The notes: generated from the letters alone by a model not told the origin. A DNA stretch of 49,939 nucleotides from Scatosoma sp045632265 (GCA_045632265.1 JAZQWG010000009.1:1-49939), one strand, 5' to 3'. Numbered from the stretch's first letter, positions 33,680 to 41,613 are shown. Numbers and translations: made by a program.

Positions 33680-34126
33680 TTAAATCAATTCAATATAGCC
33701 GCGACAATTTTTGGCAAGATTAGCCCAATCTAAAATAGCCGCAAGAACGAATACAGGGTCAAAAGTAGAGCCACCCAATTCAATACCGAAATATTTATAC
33801 GCTATGTATCCAACAACAGTATCAAGACCGCATTTTCCATAACCTACCTTATCTTCTTTTCCCCGACCTGCACCCTTTATAGCTCGTCCGCCTTTTTGTT
33901 CCAGTAATTCTTGAATAACGTCGAAAACTTCAAAACTATAAAATAAAGAATAATTATTAAGTTTATCTGATATAAATCCCGTATTATCTTTATTCAAAAG
34001 AATATGGCAAACGTCTCCATTTAATAATGGAATAGTGGCAGAACCGCCGATACCAACAAGCTTGTTTTGAACTTGTTTTGAAAATGTGGTTACATTTTTT
34101 ACTTTTTTAATTCCTAAAAAACTCAT
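33680..34126 (-). CDS. unrecognised islet protein
   Basis: A protein of about 148 residues starting MSFLGIKKVKNVTTF, with GGAG upstream. A longer frame from 34159 overlaps the previous gene and lacks a ribosome binding site. Glycine-rich stretches (LVGIGGSATIPLLNGD and GGRAIKGAGRGKEDKVGYGK) alternate with a hydrophobic C-terminal half (LDTVVGYIAYKYFGIELGG...FVLAAILDWANLA). I recognise no family. It is the second gene of a two-gene unit with the DUF7662-like protein. The AT-rich codon use suggests acquisition. Confidence 0.65.
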   Translation of the reverse strand: MSFLGIKKVKNVTTFSKQVQNKLVGIGGSATIPLLNGDVCHILLNKDNTGFISDKLNNYSLFYSFEVFDVIQELLEQKGGRAIKGAGRGKEDKVGYGKCGLDTVVGYIAYKYFGIELGGSTFDPVFVLAAILDWANLAKNCRGYIELI

Positions 34127-34139
34127 TATCTTACTCTCC

Positions 34140-34535
34140 TTAATATAAATTTCTTTCAAATATTACGCTTTTATTTTTTATATCTGGTTTTGCTTTATAC
34201 CCAAGAGCTAACCAACTTTTAGCATACGGATGATATTCTGTGTTCGCCCAATAAGAGTGCGGTAAATTATGTGCAGTTGCGGGTAAAGAAAAACCTAGGA
34301 TATCTTCTAATTTATCATAAGATAATACAATTCTTTTATCCCAACTTTGATATAAAAATTCCGATAAAGCCCTATACTTACTGTTTGAGCATTCTGCAGG
34401 GAATGAAGGGCGGCTTGCATAAGACGCGTTTTCATTTTGTTGCTCGCTTATCTTTTCTTCTAACTGAGCAACCCTCTTTTCTAATTCATCAATACGATTG
34501 TACAACTTAACAAAATCCGAAAATTCTAACTGCAT
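34140..34535 (-). CDS. coiled-coil protein with a DUF7662-like domain
   Basis: 131 residues. Residues about 5-35 form a coiled coil (KLYNRIDELEKRVAQLEEKI), which suggests oligomerisation. After a short linker, the C-terminal 75 residues (YRALSEFLYQ...LEDILGFSLPATAHNLPHSYWAN...HPYAKSWLALGYK...) resemble a small domain that I recall as DUF7662, characterised by ILGF.LP.SA, WW/YWAN and H..A..WL.AG. Its function is unknown to me. A promoter at 34589-34618 and an AAGGAG ribosome binding site precede it. AT-rich composition marks it as foreign. Confidence 0.7.
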   Translation of the reverse strand: MQLEFSDFVKLYNRIDELEKRVAQLEEKISEQQNENASYASRPSFPAECSNSKYRALSEFLYQSWDKRIVLSYDKLEDILGFSLPATAHNLPHSYWANTEYHPYAKSWLALGYKAKPDIKNKSVIFERNLY

Positions 34536-34588
34536 ATAAAAATCTCCTTTTTATTATATTTTTCTAGGGCGTTGCCGACTGTAATCAT

Positions 34589-34618
34589 AGTATATCACAT
34601 CTTTTTACTGTTTGTCAA
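34589..34618 (-). promoter_or_regulatory. sigma-A promoter of the two-gene islet operon
   Basis: Reverse strand TTGACA (34618-34613), 18-base spacer, TATACT (34594-34589). Confidence 0.84.
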
Positions 34619-34666
34619 CTGTTTTATTGCTGTATTTTTCAGTTTTTTTCTAAATAATTTTCTCCT

Positions 34667-34712
34667 AAAATAAAAAACCTAAACCGAACCATAGGTGGTT
34701 CAATTTAGGTTT
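34667..34712 (-). terminator. terminator behind the duplicated tmRNA 3' end
   Basis: A 16-position stem (34675-34690 with 34697-34712; two mismatches) with a 6-base loop. On the reverse strand a T-rich run follows. It lies directly after the 21-bp tmRNA 3'-end copy, as if it were an older ssrA terminator. Confidence 0.75.
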
Positions 34713-34716
34713 AACT

Positions 34717-34737
34717 TGGTGGAGGTGGTGAGAGTTG
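34717..34737. repeat. 21-bp extra copy of the tmRNA 3' end
   Basis: Identical to 35032-35052: the 3' strands of the tmRNA T-arm and acceptor stem including CCA. Beyond 34737 the resemblance to ssrA stops, so this is a partial duplicate. Confidence 0.85.
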
Positions 34738-34979
34738 CGCCTTTAGCGGCGCGTTCGCGCGCAAAGCTGTTCTTTGCGCTTGGTCGCGCTCACGCCTACC
34801 TATCGGCGTTCGCTTATCTCGTCCCTACAAGGCGTTATCAACGCCTTGTTTAACGGGCCACTCGTCCCGCTCCGCCATTATCAATGGCGTCCTTTGCCGC
34901 CAAATTGTATGTAAGAGAAAGTTGCGTTGGCAAAGCGTTTTGCTCTCGCAAAACGGCTCCCACCCTCAACTCTCCCCAC
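34725..34979. repeat. 255-bp hairpin-rich element with terminal inverted repeats (MITE-like)
   Basis: The ends are 13-bp inverted repeats with one mismatch: GTGGTGAGAGTTG at 34725-34737 and CAACTCTCCCCAC at 34967-34979. The interior is a chain of short palindromes, for example CAAGGCGTTATCAACGCCTTG-type at 34828-34848, CGCCATTATCAATGGCG at 34873-34889 and a CGTTTTGC/GCAAAACG hairpin near 34934. It is GC-rich and has no convincing coding frame. The left repeat is also part of the tmRNA T-arm sequence. It could be a non-autonomous mobile repeat or a structured RNA. Confidence 0.6.
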
Positions 34980-34992
34980 AAAGCGAAACAAG

Positions 34993-35039
34993 CAAAAAAA
35001 TAAAGCCCCCAAAAGGGACTTTCTTTTTTTGTGGTGGAG
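34993..35039. repeat. 47-bp direct repeat, right copy (at ssrA)
   Basis: Identical to 33609-33655. It includes the ssrA terminator (AAAGCCCCC / GGGACTTT around 35002-35022) and the last eight bases of the tmRNA. Confidence 0.85.
35002..35022 (-). terminator. ssrA terminator
   Basis: On the reverse strand an AAAGTCCC / GGG..CTTT hairpin with a TTTT loop is followed by ATTTTTTT, ten bases after the CCA end of the tmRNA. Confidence 0.7.
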
Positions 35040-35393
35040 GTGGTGAGAGTTGAACTCACGTCTTACTCGGCTGCCAAAAAACTTTCTACATACTTATTTT
35101 ATCTATTTTTCTTAATTGCACAACGCGGGTAAACACGCTTTGTACAACGCAGAAGGCAAAATACTCTTTCAAAAACACCTTCCGATTTTTGGAGAGTTTT
35201 CCGTCTAATTGACGCCGCGACCCCAACCGACGGATAAATCGGGCGCGACGCTTCGTTAATAAACGAAATTACGCTGCAAGAGCGTATGCTTCATTATTAG
35301 CATTTATATTTAAGTGGACCGTTTTAACGCAGTCTTTCCATCTGCGGTATGCTTATTCCTTCGCTCACCGGCAATCGAATCCGGAACACCCCC
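35032..35393 (-). ncRNA. ssrA: transfer-messenger RNA (tmRNA)
   Basis: A 362-base tmRNA, read on the reverse strand. The 5' end GGGGGTGTTCCGGATTCG and the 3' end CACCTCCACCA form the tRNA-like acceptor stem (seven pairs including one G-U), with CCA encoded. The T-arm GTGAGTTCAACTCTCAC is intact. The tag reading frame runs from GCT at 35301 to TAA at 35269 and encodes ANNEAYALAA, close to the common A-N-D-E-N-Y-A-L-A-A type. The RNA rescues stalled ribosomes and tags their products for proteolysis. Partial copies of its 3' end lie downstream. Confidence 0.97.
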
Positions 35394-35426
35394 GTTCTTA
35401 GCCTTGCCTTTTGGCGTTGCTACTAT

Positions 35427-35455
35427 ATTATACACGTCTTTTGTGCAATTGTAAA
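35427..35455 (-). promoter_or_regulatory. ssrA promoter
   Basis: Reverse strand TTTACA (35455-35450), 17-base spacer, TATAAT (35432-35427), implying a precursor with a 5' leader of about 27 bases. Confidence 0.87.
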
Positions 35456-35497
35456 CGCTTTTTATATCTTTTTGGCAATTTTTCTTTTTGCCTTTTA

Positions 35498-35526
35498 TTG
35501 ACTTTCTATCTATAAATTGCTATAAT
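35498..35526 (+). promoter_or_regulatory. sigma-A promoter of the ZIP transporter gene
   Basis: TTGACT (35498-35503), 17-base spacer, TATAAT (35521-35526). It is divergent from the ssrA promoter. Confidence 0.87.
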
Positions 35527-35556
35527 CGTCTTATAAATAATATAGGAGTATAACCT

Positions 35557-36309
35557 ATGGACATCGTTATATGGACGGCACTTGGGGTTGGCGGAGCAAC
35601 GGTAATCGGTTCGGCAATCGGGTTTGTTTTCAAAAATTTATCGCATAAATTTTCCGATATAGTCTTGTCTTTTGCGGCGGGTGTTATGCTTGCGGCGGCG
35701 ATATTAGGCTTAATTTTGCCTGCGGTAGAATACGGCGAAAAGTGGGGCTTATTGTATGCTGTCATCGGCATTTTCTTGGGCGCAGTTTGCTTAAACCTTG
35801 TGGATAAACTCGTGCCGCACATGCACAAGCTTATGGGAACGGAAGCGGAAAGCCACAACAACGCAAACTTGGGCAAAGTGATGCTTTTCGTCATGGCAAT
35901 CGCTATTCACAACCTTCCCGAAGGCTTGGCGGCAGGCGTTGGCTTTGGCTCGGGCAATACGGCGCAAGCTTTGACGATTGCAGGCGGTATCGCTCTTCAA
36001 AATATCCCCGAAGGTATGGTTATCATCGGGCCGATGTTGGCGGCGGGCGTTTCCAAAAAGAAGACCTTTTTATGCGCGCTTGCAACGGGGCTTGTTGAAG
36101 TTGTCGGCACGCTCATCGGCTATTTCGCAGTCAGCATTTCGGCGGCAGTTTTGCCCTTTGCGTTGGCGTTTGCTGGCGGCACGATGCTCTACGTTATCAG
36201 CGATGAAATGATTCCCGAAACGCACGCGCACGGCAGTCAGCGTGGCGCAACGTATGCGCTTTTGGTTGGCTTTTGTTTAATGCTTGTCGTGGACGTTTTG
36301 CTTGGGTGA
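35557..36309 (+). CDS. ZIP family divalent metal transporter (ZupT-like)
   Basis: A 250-residue membrane protein that imports zinc or other divalent metals. Eight hydrophobic segments are visible. The metal-site motifs HNLPEGLAAG (about residue 117) and QNIPEGMVI (about 149) lie in helices 4 and 5, as in bacterial ZupT/GufA proteins. A His/Glu cluster (ETHAHGS) precedes the last helix. A ribosome binding site (AGGAG) lies upstream of ATG 35557. Confidence 0.93.
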   Translation: MDIVIWTALGVGGATVIGSAIGFVFKNLSHKFSDIVLSFAAGVMLAAAILGLILPAVEYGEKWGLLYAVIGIFLGAVCLNLVDKLVPHMHKLMGTEAESHNNANLGKVMLFVMAIAIHNLPEGLAAGVGFGSGNTAQALTIAGGIALQNIPEGMVIIGPMLAAGVSKKKTFLCALATGLVEVVGTLIGYFAVSISAAVLPFALAFAGGTMLYVISDEMIPETHAHGSQRGATYALLVGFCLMLVVDVLLG

Positions 36310-36337
36310 TAATGTGGTGAAAAATCGCCTTAAACGC

Positions 36338-36367
36338 TTGACATTGTTTAGGACGATAAAGTATAAT
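36338..36367 (+). promoter_or_regulatory. sigma-A promoter of the DegV gene
   Basis: TTGACA (36338-36343), 18-base spacer, TATAAT (36362-36367). The 70-base leader contains a GC-rich hairpin (CGCGCA / TGCGCG, about 36388-36402). Confidence 0.86.
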
Positions 36368-36437
36368 ATATTATGGTGATAGGCGCGCGCATTATGCGCG
36401 TGAACCAAATGAAGAAAGGAATAATTTACTTAAGAGT

Positions 36438-37301
36438 ATGTATCAATTATTTTGTGATTCCAACTGCGAACTTTGGTATACAACGGTAAAGGAACTTGGA
36501 TTGAACGTAATTCGCATGCCTTACGTTGTTGACGGTCAAGAATATTTTTACGATATGGGCGAAGAAACCGACCAAAAGGCATTTTTCGACAAAATGCGTG
36601 AGGGGGCTACGCCCACGACGGCTGCGTTGAACGAAGTGGCGTACACTGAGTATTTCGAGCCCGTTTTGGCGCGTGGGGAAGATATTTATTATATCACTTT
36701 CTCTCACCAAATGAGTGGCACGTTTGAAGCGATGAAAAGGGTAATTGCCCAACTTAAGGAAAAATACCCCGAAAGAGAAATCCGTTATAAGGACAGCAAG
36801 CAAATTTGCATGGGTTGCGGTTTTATCGTTTATTACGGCGCACTCAAATACAAAGACGGCGCAACGATGGACGAAATGGACGCTTATTTAGACGAACTCA
36901 TTGCCCACACGACGATGTACTTTGCCGTGGACGATTTGACCTATTTGTATCGTGGTGGCAGAGTTTCGGGCGCAAAGAAATTCTTTGGCAACATGCTTGG
37001 CATTAAGCCTATCTTGTACGTAAACGACGAGGGGAAAATTCTCAACGTCGATAAGGGCAAGGGCTTCAAAAAAGCGTTGTTCATGATGCGTGGCTACATG
37101 AAGGCGAAAGGGCTTGATTTGGACAAATACAAGACGTTCGTTTTGCACGCAGACAACGAAGGGGAAGCAACGCAATTCGTACAATCCTTAAAAACGGAAT
37201 TTGGCGATTTGGACATCGAAATCCAACCTATCGGCCCCGTAATCGGCGCACATTGCGGCCCTGGCACGATTGCACTTGTATTCCATTGTAAAGAAAGATA
37301 A
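36438..37301 (+). CDS. DegV family fatty-acid-binding protein
   Basis: A 287-residue cytoplasmic protein of the DegV fold, which binds fatty acids (FakB-like, presenting them to a fatty acid kinase). Seen are the N-terminal LFCDSNCELWY, the TTAALNEVAYTEYFEPV and TFSHQMSGTFEAM segments around the ligand pocket, and the C-terminal GPVIGAHCGPGTIALVFHCKER. No fatty acid kinase gene (fakA) is nearby. The ribosome binding site before ATG 36438 is weak. Confidence 0.92.
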   Translation: MYQLFCDSNCELWYTTVKELGLNVIRMPYVVDGQEYFYDMGEETDQKAFFDKMREGATPTTAALNEVAYTEYFEPVLARGEDIYYITFSHQMSGTFEAMKRVIAQLKEKYPEREIRYKDSKQICMGCGFIVYYGALKYKDGATMDEMDAYLDELIAHTTMYFAVDDLTYLYRGGRVSGAKKFFGNMLGIKPILYVNDEGKILNVDKGKGFKKALFMMRGYMKAKGLDLDKYKTFVLHADNEGEATQFVQSLKTEFGDLDIEIQPIGPVIGAHCGPGTIALVFHCKER

Positions 37302-37306
37302 AAAAG

Positions 37307-37336
37307 AAAGCTCTCTTGTTTGCGCAAGGGGGCTTT
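37307..37336 (+). other. hairpin between degV and the aldehyde dehydrogenase gene
   Basis: A 12-bp stem including several G-U pairs (AAAGCTCTCTTG with CAAGGGGGCTTT) and a 6-base loop. It starts six bases after the DegV stop and ends shortly before the next ribosome binding site. There is no T run, so it may be a weak attenuator or mRNA-stability element. Confidence 0.5.
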
Positions 37337-37353
37337 ATCGTATAGAGGGAAAA

Positions 37354-38727
37354 ATGCAAAACGTAGACGAAATTTTATCCTATCAAAAAAGCTATTTTCA
37401 CAGCGGCAAAACGTTGCCCGTGCAAACGCGTGTGGCGCACTTGAAAAAGCTGTATAATGAAATTCAAAAAAGCGAAGAAGAAATTTGCAAAGCCTTGCAC
37501 GAAGATTTGGGCAAAAGCGAAACGGAAAGCTATATGTGCGAAATCGGCATGGCGCTTGCGGAAATTCGGCATTTGATAAAGCACGTCAAAAAATGGTCGA
37601 AAGCAAGACGAGCAAAAACGCCACTTGCGCAATTTTCCGCCAAAAGCTACGCCTTGCCCACGCCCCGTGGCAACGTGCTGATTATGAGCCCTTGGAACTA
37701 TCCCTTCCTTCTCACAATCGATCCGCTTGCAACGGCGATTGCGGCGGGAAACACGGTGGTGGTAAAGCCAAGCGCCTATTCGCCCGCAATGTCTTTGCTT
37801 ATGCAAAAGCTTTTTGAAAAGTGTTTCCCTAAAGAACTTGTCACTTGTGTCACGGGCGGTAGAGCGGAAAACGCCGCCTTGCTCGATGGCAAATTCGATA
37901 TGATATTCTTTACGGGCAGCCAAGCGGTGGGCAAAGAAGTGCTGCGCCATGCGGCGGAAAAATTGATCCCTGCCGTGCTTGAACTGGGAGGAAAAAGCCC
38001 GTGTATCGTGGACGAAACGGCAAGCGTTCCCTTGGCGGCAAAACGCATCGTTTTTGGTAAATTTCTTAACTGCGGACAAACGTGCGTTGCGCCCGATTAT
38101 ATCTTGTGCCATAGCAAGGTGAAGGACGAACTTGTCAAAGAATTGATTGCGCAAATCAAGGCGCAATTTGGTGAAAATCCGCTTGAAAACGACGGGTATG
38201 GAAAGATTATCACGGCGAAGCATTTTGCACGAATTTGCGCCCTTATTGACGGCGAAAAAACGGTGTTTGGTGGGGATAAGGACGAGTTGAAGCAAACAAT
38301 ATCGCCCACGGTGATGGATAACGTCACTTGGGACGATGCCGTTATGCAAGAAGAAATTTTCGGCCCCGTATTGCCTATCGTCGCCTTTGATAACTTTGAC
38401 GAAGTTTACGATATTCTTAAAGAGAAAGAAAAGCCGCTTGCGCTGTATTTGTTCACGCAAGATAAGGTGCGTATGAAAGAAGTGCCCATGCGCATTGCGT
38501 ACGGCGGTGGGTGCATTAACGACGTCATCATCCACTTGGCGACAAGTGAAATGGGCTTTGGCGGCGTAAGGGAAAGCGGCATGGGCGCATACCACGGCAA
38601 AGTGGGGTTTGACACCTTTTCGCATATCAAAAGCATCGTCAATAAAAAGACGTGGATTGATTTGCCTATGCGCTATCAACCGTATAAGAAAAACACAAAA
38701 AAACTCATTAAGAAATTTTTGAAATAA
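37354..38727 (+). CDS. aldehyde dehydrogenase family protein (class 3-like)
   Basis: NAD(P)-dependent aldehyde oxidation enzyme of 457 residues, the short form lacking the N-terminal extension, as in class 3/fatty aldehyde dehydrogenases. Seen are MSPWNYPFLLTIDPL, KPSAYSP, the general-base Glu in LELGGKSPCIV, the catalytic Cys in NCGQTCVAPDYIL, and EEIFGPVLPI. A Lys-rich C-terminal tail (KKNTKKLIKKFLK) may touch the membrane. I chose ATG 37354 (GAGGGA upstream) over an in-frame start inside the previous gene. It is 53 bases behind the DegV gene, which is compatible with lipid aldehyde metabolism, but that is inference. Confidence 0.9.
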   Translation: MQNVDEILSYQKSYFHSGKTLPVQTRVAHLKKLYNEIQKSEEEICKALHEDLGKSETESYMCEIGMALAEIRHLIKHVKKWSKARRAKTPLAQFSAKSYALPTPRGNVLIMSPWNYPFLLTIDPLATAIAAGNTVVVKPSAYSPAMSLLMQKLFEKCFPKELVTCVTGGRAENAALLDGKFDMIFFTGSQAVGKEVLRHAAEKLIPAVLELGGKSPCIVDETASVPLAAKRIVFGKFLNCGQTCVAPDYILCHSKVKDELVKELIAQIKAQFGENPLENDGYGKIITAKHFARICALIDGEKTVFGGDKDELKQTISPTVMDNVTWDDAVMQEEIFGPVLPIVAFDNFDEVYDILKEKEKPLALYLFTQDKVRMKEVPMRIAYGGGCINDVIIHLATSEMGFGGVRESGMGAYHGKVGFDTFSHIKSIVNKKTWIDLPMRYQPYKKNTKKLIKKFLK

Positions 38728-38734
38728 CAAATGA

Positions 38735-38762
38735 AAAACGACGCTCGGTTGAGTGTCGTTTT
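38735..38762. terminator. bidirectional terminator between convergent genes
   Basis: A 12-position stem AAAACGACGCTC / GAGTGTCGTTTT with a GGTT loop and a T run on both strands. Confidence 0.9.
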
Positions 38763-38766
38763 TTGA

Positions 38767-39504
38767 TTACTTGGGTTGATATTCAAAACAAGGGATAGGC
38801 TTAAGCTTAAATTCGTTCAAAACGTGCAACCTATCAATTTTTGCTTTCAACGCTTCGTCGTCGATGATTCCTTCGCGGATATATCTATCAAGAACGGCGT
38901 AGGTGAAACCAAGGTTGTCTTCGTCCGTCTTGCCGCTTAAACCGTCGGAAGGCACTTTGTCCACCAAATCTTCGGGAAGCGCCAAATATTTGCCGATAGC
39001 TTTTACTTCTTGTACGGTAAATTTCGCAAGGGGAGAGAAATCGCCCGCAGCATCGCCGTAGCGGGTAGAATAGCCTACCCAGTCTTCCGAAAGATTGCAA
39101 GTGTTGGCAACTCTGCCGTTCAACGATTGCGATAAAGCGTAAAGGGTGGTCATGCGGATACGAGGGGGAAGGTTGACAATCGATTGACGGGAAACTTCCA
39201 CGCCGCACTTTTCCATTTCTTCCAAAACGCCTTCCACGCTCTTTTTGATATTGCACGTGTAATTTTTAATTCCCAAATGCGCCACCAACTTTTGAGCGCA
39301 ATCAATGTCGCTTTGCGTGCCGTTGGGCATCAACACGCCGACAACTTTGTCCTTGCCAAGCGCTTCTACGCAAAGCGCTGCAACCACACTCGAGTCCTTT
39401 CCGCCCGAAATGCCGATGACGGCGTTGCAACCTTTGCCGTTTTGTTCAAACCACTCACGAATCCAGTTAATAACGTCCTTAGTGGCTTTTTCCACGTTAA
39501 ACAT
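38767..39504 (-). CDS. nadE: NH3-dependent NAD(+) synthetase
   Basis: Last step of NAD synthesis, amidating deamido-NAD using ammonia. 245 residues, the short form without a glutaminase domain. The PP-loop ATP-binding motif is GISGGKDSSVVAALC (about 29-43), and TRYGDAAGDFSPLAKFTVQEV is characteristic. It lies 18 bases downstream of glutamine synthetase in the same direction with AAGGAG before its ATG. With pncB it completes part of a nicotinate salvage route. Confidence 0.95.
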   Translation of the reverse strand: MFNVEKATKDVINWIREWFEQNGKGCNAVIGISGGKDSSVVAALCVEALGKDKVVGVLMPNGTQSDIDCAQKLVAHLGIKNYTCNIKKSVEGVLEEMEKCGVEVSRQSIVNLPPRIRMTTLYALSQSLNGRVANTCNLSEDWVGYSTRYGDAAGDFSPLAKFTVQEVKAIGKYLALPEDLVDKVPSDGLSGKTDEDNLGFTYAVLDRYIREGIIDDEALKAKIDRLHVLNEFKLKPIPCFEYQPK

Positions 39505-39522
39505 ACGAAATCTCCTTGTTGA

Positions 39523-41613
39523 TTACACTTCAAAAAGCAAGTCCCCGTAGGTAGGGAAGGGCCAAAATTCAGCGGAAACAATGCTTTCCAAGCCGTTCGT
39601 TGCCTTGCGCAACAATTCCATTTCACGAAGCACGTTGTCCTTGTAATAGGTGGCGCGCACGTCGGGGGAACAAATAGCATCCGCATCAGCAACCGCCTTA
39701 TCAAGCGCTTGTACGTGCGTATAAGCGTCCTTGGTAAGAGCGTTGATTTTTTCAATCATGTCTTGTTCATAGCGGCAGTCGATTTTCTTGCAAACGGCTT
39801 TTTTCGCAAGCACCGTTTCGCAAAGCGTGCCACTGTATTTGCTAACTGCGGGCAAAATATCTTTCATTGCCATTTCAAGCATCGTCTTTGCTTCGATGTT
39901 GATAAGGTTGCAATAACTACGCAAATAAATTTCATAACGGGAAAGCATTTCCTTTTCCGTATAAACCTTGTGTGCCGTGAAAAGACGGATGTTCTTTTCT
40001 TTGATGAAATAGGGCATTGCGTCGGGCGTAGTTTTCAAATTGAGAAGCCCTCTTGCTTCCGCTTCCGCAATCCATTTATCGTCATAACCGTTGCCGTTGA
40101 AGATAATACGCTTGTGCTTGGTGATGACGTCTTTGATAAGTTCGTGTAAAGCCCATTCAAAATCCTTAACGCCTTCAAGTTTGTCCGCAAATTGTTTCAA
40201 CACTTCCGCAACGGTGGTGTTGAGCACGGTGTTGGGGCTGGATACGGACGCCGACGAGCCAAGCATACGGAATTCAAATTTGTTTCCCGTGAAAGCAAGG
40301 GGGGACGTACGGTTTCTATCCGTCGTATCTTTGGGGAATTTGGGCATAGTATGTACGCCTACACGCATAAGTTCCTTTTCTTTTACGCCGTAAGGTACGT
40401 CCTTTTCAATCGCTTCCAAAATTTCGGTAAGCTCGCTGCCAAGGAATACGGAAACGACGGCGGGGGGAGCTTCGTGCGCGCCCAAACGATGGTCGTTGCC
40501 AGCCGTAGCAACGGATACGCGGAGCAAGTCTTGATATTCGTCCACCGCTTTGATAACAGCGCAAAGGAAAAGCAAGAATTGTGCGTTCGTTTGGGGGGTG
40601 TCGCCCGGTTCTAATAAGTTCACGCCCGTGTTGGTGGAAAGCGACCAGTTGTTGTGTTTACCGCTGCCGTTTACCCCTTTGAAAGGCTTTTCGTGCAAAA
40701 GACATACAAGGTTGTGCTTTTTGGCAATCTTTTGCATAATTTCCATCGTCAACTGATTGTGATCAGCGGCGATGTTCGTCGTTTCAAATACGGGTGCTAA
40801 TTCGTGTTGCGAAGGAGCAGCTTCGTTGTGTTCCGTCTTTGCGGGCACGCCAAGTTTCCAAAGTTCTTCGTCCAAATCTTTCATGAAGGCTTGTACGCGC
40901 GGTTTGATAACGCCGTAGTAATGCCCTTCTACTTCTTGTCCTTTGGGCGGTCTTTCCCCAAAGAGCGTTCTGCCCGTGTAGATAAGGTCCTTTCTCTTTT
41001 TGAAAAGCTCTTTATCTACAAGGAAATATTCTTGTTCGGGACCAACCGTCGTTTTGACGGACGTCACTTCTTCGTTTCCAAACAATTTCAAAACACGCAT
41101 TGCTTGGCGGTTGATTGCTTCCATCGAACGAAGCAAGGGCGTTTTTTGGTCAAGCGCATCGCCACCAAACGAACAAAACGCGGTGGGGATACACAAAACG
41201 CCGTCTTTGATAAATGCGTAGGAAGTAGCGTCCCAAGCGGTGTAGCCACGTGCTTCAAAGGTGGCGCGAAGCCCACCCGAAGGGAAGGACGAAGCGTCCG
41301 TTTCGCCCTTGATAAGCTCTTTCCCCGAGAATTCCATAATCACCTTTCCGCCTTCTTTGGGGGTGACAAAGCTGTCGTGCTTTTCCGCAGTAATGCCCGT
41401 CATCGGCTGGAACCAGTGCGTATAATGGGTTGCGCCCAAGCTAATTGCCCAGTCTTTCATCGCAGCGGCAACGGCGTTTGCAACGGACAAGTCCAAACTG
41501 CGCCCGTCTTCAATGGTGCGCTTAAGCGATTTATACACGTCTTCGGACAAAGTTTCTTTCATCACTTTGTCGTTGAAAACCATACAGCCAAAATAATCGG
41601 AAATAAGTTTCAT
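39523..41613 (-). CDS. glnN: glutamine synthetase type III
   Basis: ATP-dependent ammonia assimilation (glutamate to glutamine) by the large GSIII form, 696 residues. Type III features visible are the N-terminal GATHYTHWFQPMTG region, GPEQEYFLVDKELF, NEAAPSQHELAPVFE, HNNWSLSTNTGVNLL and the C-terminal domain found only in this type. No GlnR box or other nitrogen-regulatory site is obvious upstream. It heads an operon with nadE. Confidence 0.97.
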   Translation of the reverse strand: MKLISDYFGCMVFNDKVMKETLSEDVYKSLKRTIEDGRSLDLSVANAVAAAMKDWAISLGATHYTHWFQPMTGITAEKHDSFVTPKEGGKVIMEFSGKELIKGETDASSFPSGGLRATFEARGYTAWDATSYAFIKDGVLCIPTAFCSFGGDALDQKTPLLRSMEAINRQAMRVLKLFGNEEVTSVKTTVGPEQEYFLVDKELFKKRKDLIYTGRTLFGERPPKGQEVEGHYYGVIKPRVQAFMKDLDEELWKLGVPAKTEHNEAAPSQHELAPVFETTNIAADHNQLTMEIMQKIAKKHNLVCLLHEKPFKGVNGSGKHNNWSLSTNTGVNLLEPGDTPQTNAQFLLFLCAVIKAVDEYQDLLRVSVATAGNDHRLGAHEAPPAVVSVFLGSELTEILEAIEKDVPYGVKEKELMRVGVHTMPKFPKDTTDRNRTSPLAFTGNKFEFRMLGSSASVSSPNTVLNTTVAEVLKQFADKLEGVKDFEWALHELIKDVITKHKRIIFNGNGYDDKWIAEAEARGLLNLKTTPDAMPYFIKEKNIRLFTAHKVYTEKEMLSRYEIYLRSYCNLINIEAKTMLEMAMKDILPAVSKYSGTLCETVLAKKAVCKKIDCRYEQDMIEKINALTKDAYTHVQALDKAVADADAICSPDVRATYYKDNVLREMELLRKATNGLESIVSAEFWPFPTYGDLLFEV

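Larger units (their letters stand above)
33656..34992. mobile_element. putative genomic islet inserted at the 3' end of ssrA
   Basis: Some 1.3 kb lies between two identical 47-bp copies of the ssrA 3' tip and terminator. It contains two reverse-strand genes (33680-34126, 34140-34535) that are clearly richer in A+T and in AAT/ATA/TTA codons than the chromosome around. It also holds their promoter, a 21-bp extra copy of the tmRNA 3' end (34717-34737) and a hairpin-rich element (34725-34979). tmRNA genes are well-known integration targets. No integrase or transposase is present, so it could be a remnant, a passively mobilised cassette, or an element using a recombinase encoded elsewhere. Confidence 0.6.

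Noticed and set aside
34801..34960. Closely spaced palindromes that at first suggest a CRISPR array
   Set aside because: The palindromes differ from one another, spacing is irregular and there are no cas genes, so it is not a CRISPR array.
34850..35059. A 69-residue reverse-strand frame (MSSTLTTSTTKKESPFWG...) running from the tmRNA 3' end into the hairpin-rich element
   Set aside because: It begins inside the ssrA RNA gene, has no ribosome binding site and follows palindromic DNA. The composition is that of a non-coding repeat read by chance.
37375..38730. A 451-codon open frame opposite the aldehyde dehydrogenase
   Set aside because: It is a shadow of a gene with clear catalytic motifs; no start signals.
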